Shown in pieces: positions 24,785 through 38,109 of a stretch of 64,000 bases of DNA; the stretch's first letter is position 1, and every line of letters begins with the position of its first letter. Under the pieces are notes generated by a model. The model was not told the DNA's origin. It saw only the letters and a list, made by a program, of their open reading frames with translations, and did not search any database. Source of the DNA: Peromyscus leucopus (taxonomy: Eukaryota > Chordata > Mammalia > Rodentia > Cricetidae). The stretch spans positions 16,283,678 through 16,347,677 of the forward strand of contig NC_051074.1 of assembly GCF_004664715.2 (NCBI RefSeq), written 5' to 3'. The translations under genes were made by a program, and so were the position numbers.

Positions 24785-24918
24785 AAGAAAATAAGTCTTT
24801 AAAGGACAAAATATTACAGGTTTGTAACAGATTAGAGCTTAAAACCTAATGATGACTCCTCCATGTTTGAAGAAGGACAGAGCAAAGGGCTGGTAAAACA
24901 AACAGAAATATGAATGAG

Positions 24919-25235
24919 TGTGGTAATATTTTGTTTGTGCTCTCACAAAGTTTGCCTGGAGATCAGAATGTGGAGCCGGCCACTCGAGGCCAGGTGGTGG
25001 TGGCACACAGCTTTAATGCCAGCAATTGGGAGGAGAAAACAGGAACTGATATGGCTGGGTGGAGAGAGGAAGTGATAAAGAGAGAGAAGACAGGAGCTTG
25101 GCCTCTTTCAAGCTAAGGATTCCATAGAAATAAGAAGTCTCTCCAGTGGCTAGCTCCTTTACTGATCCTTCAGGATTTACCCCAATATCTGGCTCCGGGT
25201 TTTTATCATTAAGACCAATTAGGATTCATGCTACG
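24919..25235 (+). mobile_element. Solo LTR (family A) with B1-like piece
   Basis: Starts TGTGGTAATATTTTG and ends near 'gattcatgctacga'. It shares its start, 'gcctggagatcaga' and 'atctggctc' with the LTR at 48948-49399, so both belong to one family. The middle has 'gtggtggcacacagcttta', a B1-like 5' piece. The right end is mutated and I found no clean TSD. Confidence 0.65.
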
Positions 25236-26412
25236 AGTAATATAAATGAGAGTGTTGATGAAAACAGAAAAGAAACAGTTAAAGCTATATGAGAAAATAT
25301 AAAACATTCAAAATATGTGACAACAACTTAAAGACCCAATCTGAACTTCTAAACGTGACAATGAAAATGACACTATTTGTTACAAAGTAAATTTAAAATT
25401 ATAGGATGTAGTTAAAATATGCAATAACCTCAAAGAGAAATTATCAGTAATCATACATATCATAGAAGAAGAAATCCCAAGCAAATCATGGAAAAACTTT
25501 GAAATTTAAATAAACAGAGTTTAGTGTAATAGTAGTTGAAGAACGAGCAATGAAGAATTAAATATTGAAGAATGTAATGTATAATTTATTAGAGTCCAAA
25601 GAATGATGGCAAAAGGCATGCATAAAAAGCATTTGCAAAAACAATGGCAAATATTTTTATTAAGATTATAAAACATTTGTTACTTAATGAATCCTAAGGG
25701 GAATCTGTTCTAAGTTACATATGCAATACATGTAATAAATAGCCATCCCTTAATCAGAACTAAACAAAACCTTTCCAATAAATATGAAGAAGGTAAGCAT
25801 CTTAGGCTTTCCATATCATGACATTTCACCCCACCCTCATTTAAAATATATAGATATTATTACATCATGATCTGTTCAGAAGCGTGAATGAAGCCAGATC
25901 TATACAGGCATAATTTGTCACTCATTGATTTCTATTGTGGTATAGAATCTGCATTGGCCAAGATGAAACTTCTATGCAAACCGTACATCTGCATATATTA
26001 CATGGAGAGTTCCCAGGCTGACTTGGTCAAGACTGTAAAATGCCTTTTACTTTTTAGATACTGTTAGCATTTGTAGTAATAACTTGAAAATTATATACTT
26101 AAAATATATAGCTTTATTTCCATTATAACATGTCAGCCTCCATCTCATGTCCATCATGGAAAATGTAAAGTGAATTTTCAGAGGCTATAATGATATGGAG
26201 CAAGTGGATAATTCCTGCATTAAAATCCAAATGTCTGCCTTTTAGTGTCATTAACTTTCATTCACTAAAATGTGTCAAATACCTTGCGTCAATTCATTTC
26301 ATCAACATGGGCCATTTTTGTGTTAATTTTTCACTGGTCAACCCATGAAACTGTCAAAGCAGAGTATGACTCTTTGAGCATCCAAGATAAATCAAAAAAT
26401 TAGCATCAGAAG
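25236..26412. other. AT-rich sequence, nothing recognised
   Basis: Nothing named. Confidence 0.55.
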
Positions 26413-26430
26413 CACACGCGCGCGCGCGTG

Positions 26431-26472
<42 letters not shown>
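26413..26472. repeat. (CG)n/(CA)n alternating repeat
   Basis: A run of CG dinucleotides with one GTG step, then about 20 CA units. It is the densest CpG cluster in the window. Confidence 0.97.
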
Positions 26473-26476
<4 letters not shown>

Positions 26477-27890
26477 CACATAATATCAAAGATGTTTTGG
26501 TGAACATCCTAAGAATCACATGGGCACATATTCCAAGTATATTTGACAGAATTGGTAATAAAATTCTCCTCTAGCTTCTATATTTATCCTTAAATACAAT
26601 TTAAGCATAGAAAAATTGCTCTAAAGTGATTCATGTCTTTTCTTGTAGGACAGGCAGTCTCCAGCAGGAAAGATGTGGACTAACAGAGTGACCTTCATAA
26701 GACATTCTAATTGATAAAAATATGTCATGTCAAAATTTCAACACTTTATAAGAGATCTTGTGTGATAATGATTTATAGATTTGTTCTTTAAATATTTCAA
26801 ATTGTTTTCTACAAGAAATTATTATTTAGACAAAGATCAAAAGAGTACTAGAATGATGGAATTTTTTTTATTTTGACTTAACTGTGAGGCATGATTTGGG
26901 AAACTTCCAAGACTTCTAACGATTCACAGATCTCTCATCTGCTTGTCTGTCCACTCCTTCATGTATAGCCACCCATATACACCACCAATCTACCTACCCA
27001 CCAGACATTTTTTCACACTTTATTCTACTTCCCCTCTTCTCCTTGCCTCTTTGCTTTAAAAATAACAGGATTGAATCTAAACTCAGAGCCCTAAAACATT
27101 TACACTAACATGACTTTTCACTTCTTAGATTGTATAAACTCTAAAATAATTTTTGACACTTACATATATTGCTGAAACTATATTTTTCTCAATTATAACA
27201 AAGCTACACAGAAGTTATTTCCATTACCCCCTCTCTCTGACAGTATATCTTTTTATCCTTCTACAATGAAATTTAATTTCAAATGTGTTGAGTCTCTAGT
27301 TCATAGAACACTTTGTGACACATAAATTATTGTTCTCTCTTAATATTGTACAGCTTATACTGACAAAGTTAATTGGGCAACTCTATTTACATGAAAAATT
27401 TACTTTAAAAATCATCTCAGATTTCAGAAGAAGAAAAGCAAATGAAGATTTTTTTTAGTACACATACAATTAATAAAATAAACACATATTTTTAGTTTTC
27501 CTGGTACTTTATTTTTTAATCAGTGTGATATTAAGTTTTTTGTTCATAATTGTATAGAAAATGTTTAATGAGGTCTAATAGCACTTTGACTGGGAAGATA
27601 TATTTAGACTAGTGAACCCTAATTCTCATCAATTTCTTAGGTCATGGATGTTTACATTTCTAAATTACTCTCTGTAGGGTAGATGATATGTCTTTAGTAT
27701 ATTTCCAACCATTTCAATAAAAAAATCACAGTGCTACTTTCTGAACTGCATTTATCTCTTTGTCTTTCCTAGTATCTTCTCTGACATAGTGTCTTCCCTG
27801 CTCTCTTAGTGTTCATGTCTATCCTGAATACATCTTCTAAATCTCAATCTACCTGACCCCTTCAAAACCACCTGGTAGGCAGCGTTAATT
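26473..27890. other. AT-rich sequence, nothing recognised
   Basis: Nothing named. Confidence 0.55.
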
Positions 27891-27900
27891 ATGCCCCCTT

Positions 27901-28073
27901 GCCGGGCAGTGGTGGTGCACGCCTTTAATCCCAGCACTTGGGAGGCAGAGCCAAGCAGATCTCTGTGAGTTCGAGGCCAGCCTGGGCTACCAAGTGAGTT
28001 CCAAGAAAGGTGCAAAGCTACACAGAGAAATCCTGTCTCGAAAAACCAAAAAAAAAAAAAAAAAAAAAAAAAA
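27901..28073 (+). mobile_element. B1 SINE
   Basis: Starts 'gccgggcagtggtggtgcac' and ends in a long A tail. 'atgcccc' occurs just upstream (27891) and just after the tail (28084), a probable short TSD. Confidence 0.95.
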
Positions 28074-28090
28074 GAAAGGAAGGATGCCCC

Positions 28091-30171
28091 GCAAAACCTG
28101 TCGGTTGTTTATAGTTCAGCAGGGAGCGATGGGGCCCTGCGAGTCCTTCTCTATCTGTGTCTGACATTTGACAAACCCAGTCTTAGGCAGGCAATCACTC
28201 CTTCTATTTAGTTCCTTGCATTGAAATTTAACATTTACTTTAAGGAAAATCATCAGTAAGTTAATTTAAATATAAGAGATAAAGTTCAGTGACTATATTT
28301 TCTGTGAGAGCATATCACAGTATTAAAAATGGGTAATAGATAGTTGGTATTATACATTATATGCATAATTCTCCACTTATGTAATACTTTCATTTTTTAA
28401 ATTAAAAAGACCAAGGAAAACTTATAAATATTAATGAAATTATACAGAAAAATACAATTCAAAAATGGATAACTAAATTAAAAGTATTAAGCATTTTAAG
28501 ATGGATTAATTAAAATATACCTTTGAAACAAAGTCATATTAATATTGCACTTCTCTATAAAACAAAATGAAATAATCAACTAATAACATGTTGTGGAAAA
28601 TGATAAGGATCTATTTTGTGCATTATCTATTTGATACTGTATGTGATATTCAGATGTTGTCTCTTTTTTTATCATATACCTCAAAATTGAATGCACATTT
28701 TCCTTGTATAACATCCTGGGGAACATAGTGATTTTAAATAAAGATAAAGCATTTTCTTTTTTATTGGATTAGTTACTTTCTGTTCCCATTAATTTGATGA
28801 CATTTATAATAAAATAGCACATATTTAGTTGATAGCAAATTCAAAAGATGATTTCACATGTCACAACAAATCTGTTCTTCTCTTGGAGCTGTAAAGGGAA
28901 CATTTCTCTTTGATTTATGACACCAATATAAAATTGCCTTGCTGCTTTATTGTAATAAGTAGAAATCCAGAGTGTCAGTATTGAATGTAGCTATAGGAGG
29001 GAAGAGCAGGAGCATTCTAACTAAAAATTAATTTATATATATTTTAACGTTTACCAATTGTGACTAGTTTCAGTTTTCTTAAATGTAAACACGCTTATAT
29101 TTATTGTTTGTTGTATTTATGAGAGAAATGTAAATTTTAGAAATGAGGATTGGTAAAATATGATTGTTTCTTAATGCCAGTCTTCAGTTTGTGTGAAGCC
29201 ACGTTAACCCAGACACTCAGGACCTAACATCTGTTTTAAAAGAATACCATTGTAGGGTTTAGAAAGAAACTCCATTATCAAGTAGTTTAAATATGTACTC
29301 TAATATCTTTTTAATTATTGCTAATGCCTTTATCAATTTTATGGTAGACTAATTTTACACAAACTTATCACTGATTATTTTTATAACATAAGGGAGGAAT
29401 TGACAAATACTCAATCACAACACAATATGAAGAACAGAAATATATTTTCTTGCACTTGTATATCATACTATATGTATCTAAAATTGGCTATGAACTCTGA
29501 GATGTGGAGACAGTCAGAGTAGTCACAGCACTGTTTTCAATTAGTATTTTAATTATGCTTCATGAAATCTAGTGATACCATTTCATTTCCTAAGAACAAA
29601 TGAGGTAAACCTCCTTAGACTTATCTACTCCTATGCATAGTCATTTGTATGATAAACCCCTTTGATCTACAACTGCATTACCAAAACCCAATTGTCTCAT
29701 GCTGTTCATGGAAGTCTGTAATAGGACACAGGCTGTGATGCTATTAACACAATTCAATAACAGAATATTAGAACATCTACTAAATGTCACAAATGAATTC
29801 AACACTTTTATAGATTGTGATTAGAGGGTTGTAACATTGAAGACTTTGCTTCTGTTTCACAGTTTTGCCAGTAAATAGCACTAATATAATTATGGTTCTT
29901 ATAAAATTTGATCCCATTTTTGCCTTATATCACAAAATTCAATTCTTCATACTGAAATGCCATTTTTCCATTCTAGAAATGGCTTGATAACTCACTTAAA
30001 CTGTAACTGTGTTAAGGATTTCACAATTAAAACATATTGCTAATCTAAGATCTAATGTTAACTCAGAAAATTTTATTAAGTTATTTCAAAATATGTCAAA
30101 GGCTCAGGGTAAGAATTTTTATCTCTACAATATTTTGAGTAAATATTAACAGAAAATGAAGTTTCATGTTG
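28091..30171. other. AT-rich sequence, nothing recognised
   Basis: Two kilobases without a recognisable element or open frame above 60 codons. Confidence 0.6.
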
Positions 30172-30248
30172 AAGTTGCATCTCAGTAATGCAGCATTGGC
30201 CTCTTACCCATGAGGTGCTATGTTGGATGCTCAGTACCACTAAAAAAT
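30172..30248 (+). mobile_element. ID-type SINE, diverged
   Basis: 'atctcagtaatgcagcattg' and 'atgctcagtaccactaaaaa' align with the tRNA-Ala/BC1-derived ID core followed by a short A tail. Confidence 0.55.
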
Positions 30249-30250
30249 AG

Positions 30251-30790
30251 TGGTTGGGTACTCAGCTCTAAATCAAAAATGTACATCTTACTCCAAGGCT
30301 AAGGAATTGTTGCAGATGAAGGGCTGCAAAGATTGGAAGACCCAAAGGAGGTTGAGCACTTCAAGGAAACAGTTTACAGACAGGGTTAACACATAGATGA
30401 ACACACACTGGTTTGGTAGCATGCACAGATCTGTGCATACTCAAGTCTGAGAAAAGCCCATAATAAGTAAGAAGATGGATATATAACACCACCTGTAGCT
30501 AAGAAGATATTGATAGCTGCAGGGAGAGTGAGAGTCGGGTTTTGTTTTTTTTTTTTAATTTGGTAATTTATGATGTAGCACACAACACGAGGTGACAACT
30601 CCAGGATTCATCAATCCCAGGAGTCACTGGGCAACCCCAACTGGACTCTTTGGGAGAACAAATAAAAAGTAATCTCAAAATTGTTTTGGAAGAAACAGGG
30701 GGATGTAGAGGGTGGTGAGCAGAGGAGTTGAGGAGGACAAACATGTCCAAAGTACACTGTATAATATCATCAATCAAGCTATTTCTTCTA
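30251..30790 (+). repeat. Possible L1-like 3' fragment, unclassified
   Basis: The stretch with 'gcaaccccaactggactct' and 'gggggatgtagagggtggt' resembles a rodent L1-type 3' end. It is diverged and I am not sure of the class. Confidence 0.35.
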
Positions 30791-31018
30791 ATTTTTTATT
30801 ATGTGGTAATGAAAATATTTCTCTCCAAATTAGTTATAGTCTTACTGATCACAAAATTCTCTTTTGCTATTTCACAATGATCTAGCTAAGCTCAAAATAA
30901 GGGAGGTAGCTTTCATTACCTATTGTCACAGGCAATCTCCTATGTCCATCTATGGTGGCAGACAAGCCAATCATTTCAAATGTTCCCAGACACAATCCAT
31001 TTTAACTCTTAACTTACT

Positions 31019-31364
31019 TGCTGTGGATATTACTCTATATAAATACAACACTGATGGCCAGTGACCAGGCAAGAAGTATAGGCGGGACAAAGAGAGAGGA
31101 GAATTGGGGAAACAGGAAGAAGTGGGGAGAGACACTGCAGCCACTGCCAGGAGAAGCAGCATGTAAAGACGCCGGTAAGCCACCAGCCACGTGGCAAGGT
31201 ATAGGTTTATAAAAATTGGTTAATTTAATATAAAAGAACAGTTAGCAAGAAGCCTGCCGTGGCCATACAGTTTATAAGTGATATAAGCGTCTGAGTGATT
31301 ATTTTATAAGTGGATTGTGAGACTGCGGGGCTTGGGGAACCTGGAGAGAAGCCCTCCAGCAACA
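31019..31364 (+). mobile_element. Solo LTR, mys-like
   Basis: A 346-base LTR runs from TGCTGTGGATATT to CCAGCAACA. The flanks 31013-31018 and 31365-31370 are both CTTACT, a perfect 6-base TSD as expected of a class II element. It is the same family as 1726-2088 in the opposite orientation. No internal sequence remains, so it arose by LTR-LTR recombination. Confidence 0.92.
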
Positions 31365-31370
31365 CTTACT

Positions 31371-32755
31371 ATCTATAGGACATCATAAGAGAAGTATTAC
31401 CATTCTTAATTTCCCAGCTTCCATAAACTTCATGCTTAATTACCTTTCTTCATTCATGGGTTTATGCCACTTTCAATATGTACACTGAAAATTACTGTAG
31501 GAGATTCCTAGTTACTTTATATATTATCATTGATCAGTACTTTCAGTGGGAAATGGAAGAGATAAAGCATAAACAGGCAGGCTTTCAAGAAACAGAATCC
31601 ATATCAGTGCACACTGGACCCTGAAATACTAGGTGGGAAATACATCAATAGCAGTGTCCAACACTAAAATACATTCCAACTTTGGCCACTTGACTACAAG
31701 AACAGTTTTATTTTCTGATTTTATACAAATATACCAAGTCTCAGAGAACAATTTATTTTTTAACAAATTTAATTTTCATATCTATATGAGAGAGTAAGAT
31801 AGAAAATTATCTTAACTTTTTAGGTACAAGAACAAAAATATGATTTAACTTTGATGATGATAAAAGACCTGTTCTGTGAAACACAGATTATAGTGTCTGG
31901 TCTAAAATTTTATATTTAGATCATATTGATTATCAAAATTATTACTATAGATTGTGAGTTGAATATAGAAAAATAAATGATAAATTTTTTTGTTTGACTT
32001 TTGTTATATCAGGAAAGAATAATGGGAAGAATTAGCAAATTTATGTAAATATTTAGAAATAGAATAAAATGAATTTACTAAAAGTTAATAATATTTATCT
32101 CGATACTCATGATAGAAAGTTCTTATGTTTGGTACCCACAATCCTCGCCTGAATAATTGCCTCAAACTTTTGACTACTATCCATACTTTTCCTTGGGTAA
32201 AATTTATGAACTCGCAAGCTCTTAAGAATTAAATGGAAGAGTGAGTGGTCTTAATTCTAATGAAAGCTTTAAAACAGCTTAAATTTTCATAGACTGAGAT
32301 GGGCTGATTTTATAACAGATTTTATGGTTACAACTTCTGACCCCACCAAGTCCATGACACAGACTTCAAAAGAAAGAAAACATGTAGTGTACAACAACAA
32401 CATGCCAAGTTTTTCTCAGGATTGAACTGATTTACATTCTTCACAAATATAAATGTGGATAATCATGCAAAGTGATTTTCTTACTCACAACATGTGCAGA
32501 CATTTTATTTCAAGTGATAGCAGTTGATACTGTAACCTTCCTCTATTAATAGTGCTTTCTGTATGAAAAACACAATATATATTTTATTGACTTTTATCCA
32601 AACATCAGCACACCCTTGACCACTTTTATAAAGTTGTTTCATGTCTTATTTTCATATATAATTAAAATTTCAATCCTAAACTCAATTGTCTATTTTATAT
32701 ATATAATGATAAATTCTCTGGGGGCATTTATTTTCCTCATACTTAGATGGCCACC
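31371..32755. other. AT-rich sequence, nothing recognised
   Basis: Nothing named. Confidence 0.55.
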
Positions 32756-32756
32756 A

Positions 32757-32806
<50 letters not shown>
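32756..32806. repeat. (CA)n(TA)n microsatellite
   Basis: About 14 CA units followed directly by about 12 TA units. Confidence 0.98.
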
Positions 32807-32809
32807 GTA

Positions 32810-34405
32810 TTATATTGGATTTAAAGAATCAAACTTTTAATACCCCTTTTTGCAAAAATTATTTTTATCATTTCCTTCCATTGCCTTAACATTAAAAGCA
32901 GATTATTGAAGTAAAGGTTATTTCTTAACACTGTTTAATCCTCTTTTGTGTTTAGTGTCAAGTGTTTCTGTATTCTTATTAAAATTTGTTGGTGTATAAG
33001 CTCTGGGTATATATGCTAAATGCATGTGATAAAGTTTTACCAAAGGAATGTACAGCAGGAAAAATAAATGCCAATTCAGTAAACTTATTACACATGAGAA
33101 TCTGAATTAGGTCATTAATACTAGACATATATTTTAAGAATTAAAAGATTGCATTATATTACTTATTTTTAATAACAGAAGATTAATATTACATCTCACA
33201 ACCAAATAGATCTTATGGTTATACCTTTCTTTACTCTTATCCAGCAGTGTCAAAAATATTTTTAATCATACAATATGCAGTAATATGTAGTAGACTTAAG
33301 ACACAAGAAAGAAAGAAATAGAATAAGATGAGATATTTGTCTACTATATTTTTGGAAATATATTTAAATGAGTGTAATGAGCTATTAAGTTAATTAACAA
33401 AAAGACAACCTTGAGAATCCTAATGCTCAAACAATCATATGAGAAAAAGTAATGTCTTCAGATATTTGAACACTCAGTGTGGTAAAATATCGATTGATAT
33501 TGTGATCACTTGAAACTAGAGTAATTTATTAAAGTAATAACTGAAAATTAACAGAAACTTTTTCTTGGTATCGAGAAAGGAAGCAGGCATGTTCTAACTC
33601 AGTGTATATTTTCACATTGTATAACATGAATTTACTAATGTTTATACAATACTCACTGAGTAGGATAATTTTTACAGCATCTTTTGACCTGCATAATTAT
33701 TCAGAACTATAATTTTGGTAATAAAAAATACAACTAAATGTAAAAGTAATCACAAATATAGCAAAACACATTTCCATACAAGTTTACGGCATATACAATG
33801 GGTGCATTGTGGAAATACTGAGTCTAATATGTTGCTTACTTTATTTGTATTACCTCCCAAAACAGACTGCATAATCAGGATAGTTGATAATGCTATATGT
33901 TCGCCTATGAGCTATATATTGTCTTTTAAGAAACTAAGGAAATACCTTAATATTTAACTTGATATACTCATATCTTGTATTCCTCATATGTTTACTTCAT
34001 TAGGTAGGTCTTTTAAATTCACAATCCATATCATATTAGCTTCTGATTTTTTAAAGTACATTGAAGACAACTTTATTTTCTTGATTAGTACTGTTTAGTG
34101 AATATCACTGCAAAGCTGATTCAAGTTTGATTCATCATGTATAGACCTTTTTACATTTAAAACACCCCTTCCCTTAGCTTTCAAGGGTTATTTATCCACT
34201 TGTAATTTAAGATTTGTTTTATGTATATACTCCTATCCAAATATTATGGTTAAATGTAATTATGGCTGCTTTCAAAGTCATCATGCCACAAAATAGAATA
34301 TTCTGAGTAGGAAATCCCAACAGAAGAATTGTCCTGATTATCGTAATTGGTCTGGGATGTTCTACCTTGTGTGTGGACAGCACCTTCTGGTAGCATTCTA
34401 GATTT

Positions 34406-34409
<4 letters not shown>
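32810..34409. other. AT-rich sequence, nothing recognised
   Basis: Nothing named. Confidence 0.55.

Positions 34410-34468
<59 letters not shown>
34410..34468. repeat. (GA)n microsatellite
   Basis: About 29 pure GA units; the serine-leucine open frame on the minus strand is an artefact. Confidence 0.98.
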
Positions 34469-34472
<4 letters not shown>

Positions 34473-34584
34473 TGAAAGCTACTTAAAAGAACACACAGAA
34501 ACCTACTACTATATAAGCTTCCAAAGTAACATCCATACACATAAAAAGAAAGAGTCAAAACGTAGTTAGCCTATAATAGGTCAA

Positions 34585-35690
34585 CAGTGCCATAGTAGAC
34601 ATCTTAGGCTTTAAATAAAAGTACATGTCAAAGGGACAGATAACTTCTTGGGAAGTTGTTGGCCACTAAGTGCCCCAAACCAATAAACTTCGTAGGCTAC
34701 AATCAATTGTTTTACTATTATTACTATATGACTTAACAATAAGACCTTACTGCTGAAAACACCTCATATTTGAGCCACAGAATGAGGGAAATTAAATAAA
34801 TAAATCTGGAACTGACTTTGAAGCTTCATCATAACTGACTAGCTTTCATAGTATTAGAATGTGCTAGGGATACAACTAGAGAAGCAAAGCAACTTTCAAT
34901 CTATCTAGGAGTGAACTCTGTGAGCTACAATAACCACCAACTTGGCAAAACATCCCCTTTAGTGCAATAGTGGCACGAACATCACAGGAGTAAGCAACCA
35001 CTCTTCAGTTATATCTATGGCTTAGTCCACAAGATGAAACTCATACCCAGGACCATTACCAGTCAGAGATACTATGGCTGCAAAGATCATAGACCCAAGG
35101 AGGTAAAATACAACTATTACTTTGCTAAATAGTTGGAATTCTAAATAGAATACTAATAGATACTAATTACCTATCATTTAACCCATAGATTAAGGCAATC
35201 TGCATCAGAGAATCTTCTGTTTGTAGTAGATGATGAGCAATGCAGAAACTTTAACTGGCCAATGCGCGGACAATAGCAGACTACAGAATGTCCAGCCATA
35301 ATGGGACATGTATATCATACTAATTCTTCCAAAGGCTCAGTTATTATTGTGGACAAGGGCGCTGAAGTAGTGTAAGAGCCAGGGGCAATGGATAACCACA
35401 AGGAGATAGTACCTCCTGAATACAATAGGAAGCTGTGCAGAGGAACTCACTGTGGTGGTGACACCATTCGTAATGCCTGTGTAAACCTAAACCAGCGCTG
35501 AGAGTGAACTTGAGCACAAGCAATGGTAAGATGTGATGCACAACCCACGTGAAATGTCTTTTCCTAGTTCTGCCAGTGTCCATTTTGACATAGGAGCTTG
35601 CATGTGCCACTCTTTCTGTTCCTTGGGACTCAGGCATATATGGTTCCAGTTCAGCCTCAGTTATTTCAAAGATCCTCTTTGTCCTCAGCT
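34585..35690 (+). repeat. Possible unclassified repeat related to family U
   Basis: 'gagctacaataaccaccaac' through 'acaggagtaagcaaccact' resembles the 'gaaccacattattgatcagc' through 'gggggtaaacaaca' part at about 5926-6008. The rest is diverged. Confidence 0.35.
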
Positions 35691-36827
35691 CTCTAGCCTT
35701 CTTTCCTAATGAATGTGCTGCTTTAACTTTCGAAAACAGACCAGACCTTTAGATGGCTATCCAGGAATTTATTAGCACTTTTTAGCATTGGGGAGAAGTG
35801 TTAATTCCTGGTAAAGCTATAGCTCCTGCTAAGTCAACCATATTCCAGAGAAAGACTACAAGAGTACTTGGGTATCACAAATTGTAACTGATTGGGGAAA
35901 AATAGAAAAAGATAACAATGTTGGGTGTGAAAGTCAAGGAAGGAAAATGGATCTGCAAAGAGGAGGAGAATGATATTACCAAACACGTTGTACAGCATTC
36001 TTAAAGAACTAATGAGAGAGAAAGAGGGGGTTATTTGTCTTTTGTTTATTTCACTTTCCCTCTTAATGCTCAGTCCTCCTTCTTGTCACTAAGTTTATTT
36101 GTTCTGTTATTGCTACTGATGTTTCCTTGATGGATATCAAAGCCAGAATTCCCAGGCTTTCATCATTGACTAAGAAAGAATGGTTCTATATTATTTAAAT
36201 ACCTTTTTTTCTCCCATAACTAGTAACACCTGCTTGGGAGTGGCACCGTTCAAAGTCTTTAAAATACTCATAGTCTCCTTACTATGTGTTCCTGTAACAA
36301 TAAATAAATGTATGATTTATTATACATTAAACATTGAATACTTCCTTCAAAGAGAAGTACCAAAGCATAAAATCAATCACACTTAAGCAAAACTAATTTG
36401 CCAAACATTTTTAGCACATTGTTCAGCATCTGGCCTCCCTCAGCATGTTCTGGGCCACAGCTTTTTTGTGCTGATCCTGAGGAAATACTTCCCAGAAGAT
36501 CACACCTCTATAATGTTGTTCATTTATTAACTAACTATTTTGCTTCCTCAGACCAGCATCTACTGCTTCACTGAAGAAAAGTTTCAGGTCCATAGAGTCT
36601 TAATTCAAAATATCACTGAAATAGCCAATGAATCTTTGTTTCTCTCTGAAATGTCATAAATCTTGACACCATTATTTGGATTTCTTTTATCTTACTTATT
36701 TTCTAAGCTCTAGCAGACACCTCATTATGCTCTGAGCACTCAACTGTCTCTGGAGTCCAAAGCTCCATCTTTCTCCAACAAAATGATACACTCATGTGAG
36801 CCACAGCAATATCCATTCTCTGGAACT
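35691..36827. other. Nothing recognised
   Basis: No element core or credible coding frame. Confidence 0.5.
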
Positions 36828-36975
36828 AGTTTATTTGCTTGTTTATTCTCTATAGCAGTGATAAAACACAAAACAACTTGTGGAAGGAATAACTTACTTC
36901 ATCTTACATTTTCAGACCACAGAAATTGTGTAAGTAAACCATGCCGGAAGCCAACAGGAGGAACCTGGTGATCAA
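36828..36975 (-). repeat. Fragment of the 20.4-kb LTR-like repeat family
   Basis: 'gcagtgataaaacacaaaac' and 'aggaggaacctggtgatca' match the reverse of the rodent repeat whose plus-strand end is seen near 21060. Confidence 0.45.
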
Positions 36976-37714
36976 GGCAGTTAATCCCATTCCTCTCTGC
37001 TCGTAGGCTAAGTTTCTGTGTCCAGGTTACTTTCTTAAGCTTCATCCATTGATGATTGACTATTATTAACATCCTTAAGATGAAATAAAACATCTCCATT
37101 CCATTTTGCTATTACTAAGGGTTTTGTCAGTGCATCAGTAAGCAGTCTGATGACAAATGAGAGGCTTTCATTAATTTTGGACACTGTTTAGTGTGTCTTC
37201 AGTCACATTTTATTCATTTTTATTTTTGTTGTCCAGGGTTTGAACACACAGCTTGGCCCATGCTGCTCACATTTCCTAGACATGAGTTTTATGTCCCTCT
37301 AGTTCATCATATTTTAAGGATTATATTAGCACCAATCTTAAGTTCTGAGGAAATTACAAAGTATATATCATAAAGTAAAGATGAGCCAATCTTTAAGGAC
37401 ATTTTTACATTTCCCAAAAAGCAATATTCAAGACCCTGCCACGTGAAGACAAATCTTCACATTCTTAATTCATACAGTTTCATTTTCTTAATATCCTGTA
37501 AAAATCATCTTTTGTAATTCGTTTTACAGGTGATACTATAACACATTTTTACTGGTGACCCTAGAGGTTTTTAAGACCTTTAAGGAGCTATGCACAAAGG
37601 TATCTTGTTATTTTTTAATATAATGGAATTAATGTGCTTTCTTAAAAGTGAGAAAGTATTTATAATGTGATTTTTTAAAAATTGTCTACTCTAATTTCTT
37701 GACACTTCTCAGTC
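36976..37714. other. Nothing recognised
   Basis: AT-rich unique-looking sequence. Confidence 0.5.
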
Positions 37715-37720
37715 ACCAAA

Positions 37721-38103
37721 TGCTATGGATATCACTCTGTATGCTGTGAAAATGTTGCTCTGATTGGTTGATAAATAAAATCCTGATTGGCCAGTAGCCA
37801 GGCAGGAATTATAGGTGGGATAAACAGACAAGGAGAATTCTGGGTGGAGGAAGGCTGAGTCAGTAGATGCCAGTCTGCTGTCCAGGGAGTAGCATGTAAT
37901 GGCAAACAGGTAAAGCCACCCATGGAACATGTGGCAACATATAGATTAACAGAAATGGGATGAGTTTAAATGTAAGAGCTGGTCTGTGCTAGCCTAAGCT
38001 AATGGACGAACAGTTTTAATAAATATAAGCTTCTGAGTGATTATTTTATAAGTGGCTGTGGGGTCTGTGGGGCTGGGCATGACCAGAGAAAACTTCAGCT
38101 ACA
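37721..38103 (+). mobile_element. Solo LTR, class II, related to 39822 LTR
   Basis: A 383-base LTR runs from TGCTATGGATATC to TTCAGCTACA. The flanks ACCAAA and ACAAAA agree at five of six bases, an aged TSD. Shared phrases such as 'gattggccagtagcc' and 'aggagaattctggg' link it to the provirus LTRs at 39822 and 43101, which point the other way. Confidence 0.85.
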
Positions 38104-38109
38104 ACAAAA

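Noticed and set aside
30172..30248. Possible tRNA gene
   Set aside because: A-box and B-box-like sequences are present, but it aligns with the ID SINE, has an A tail and cannot form a proper cloverleaf by eye.
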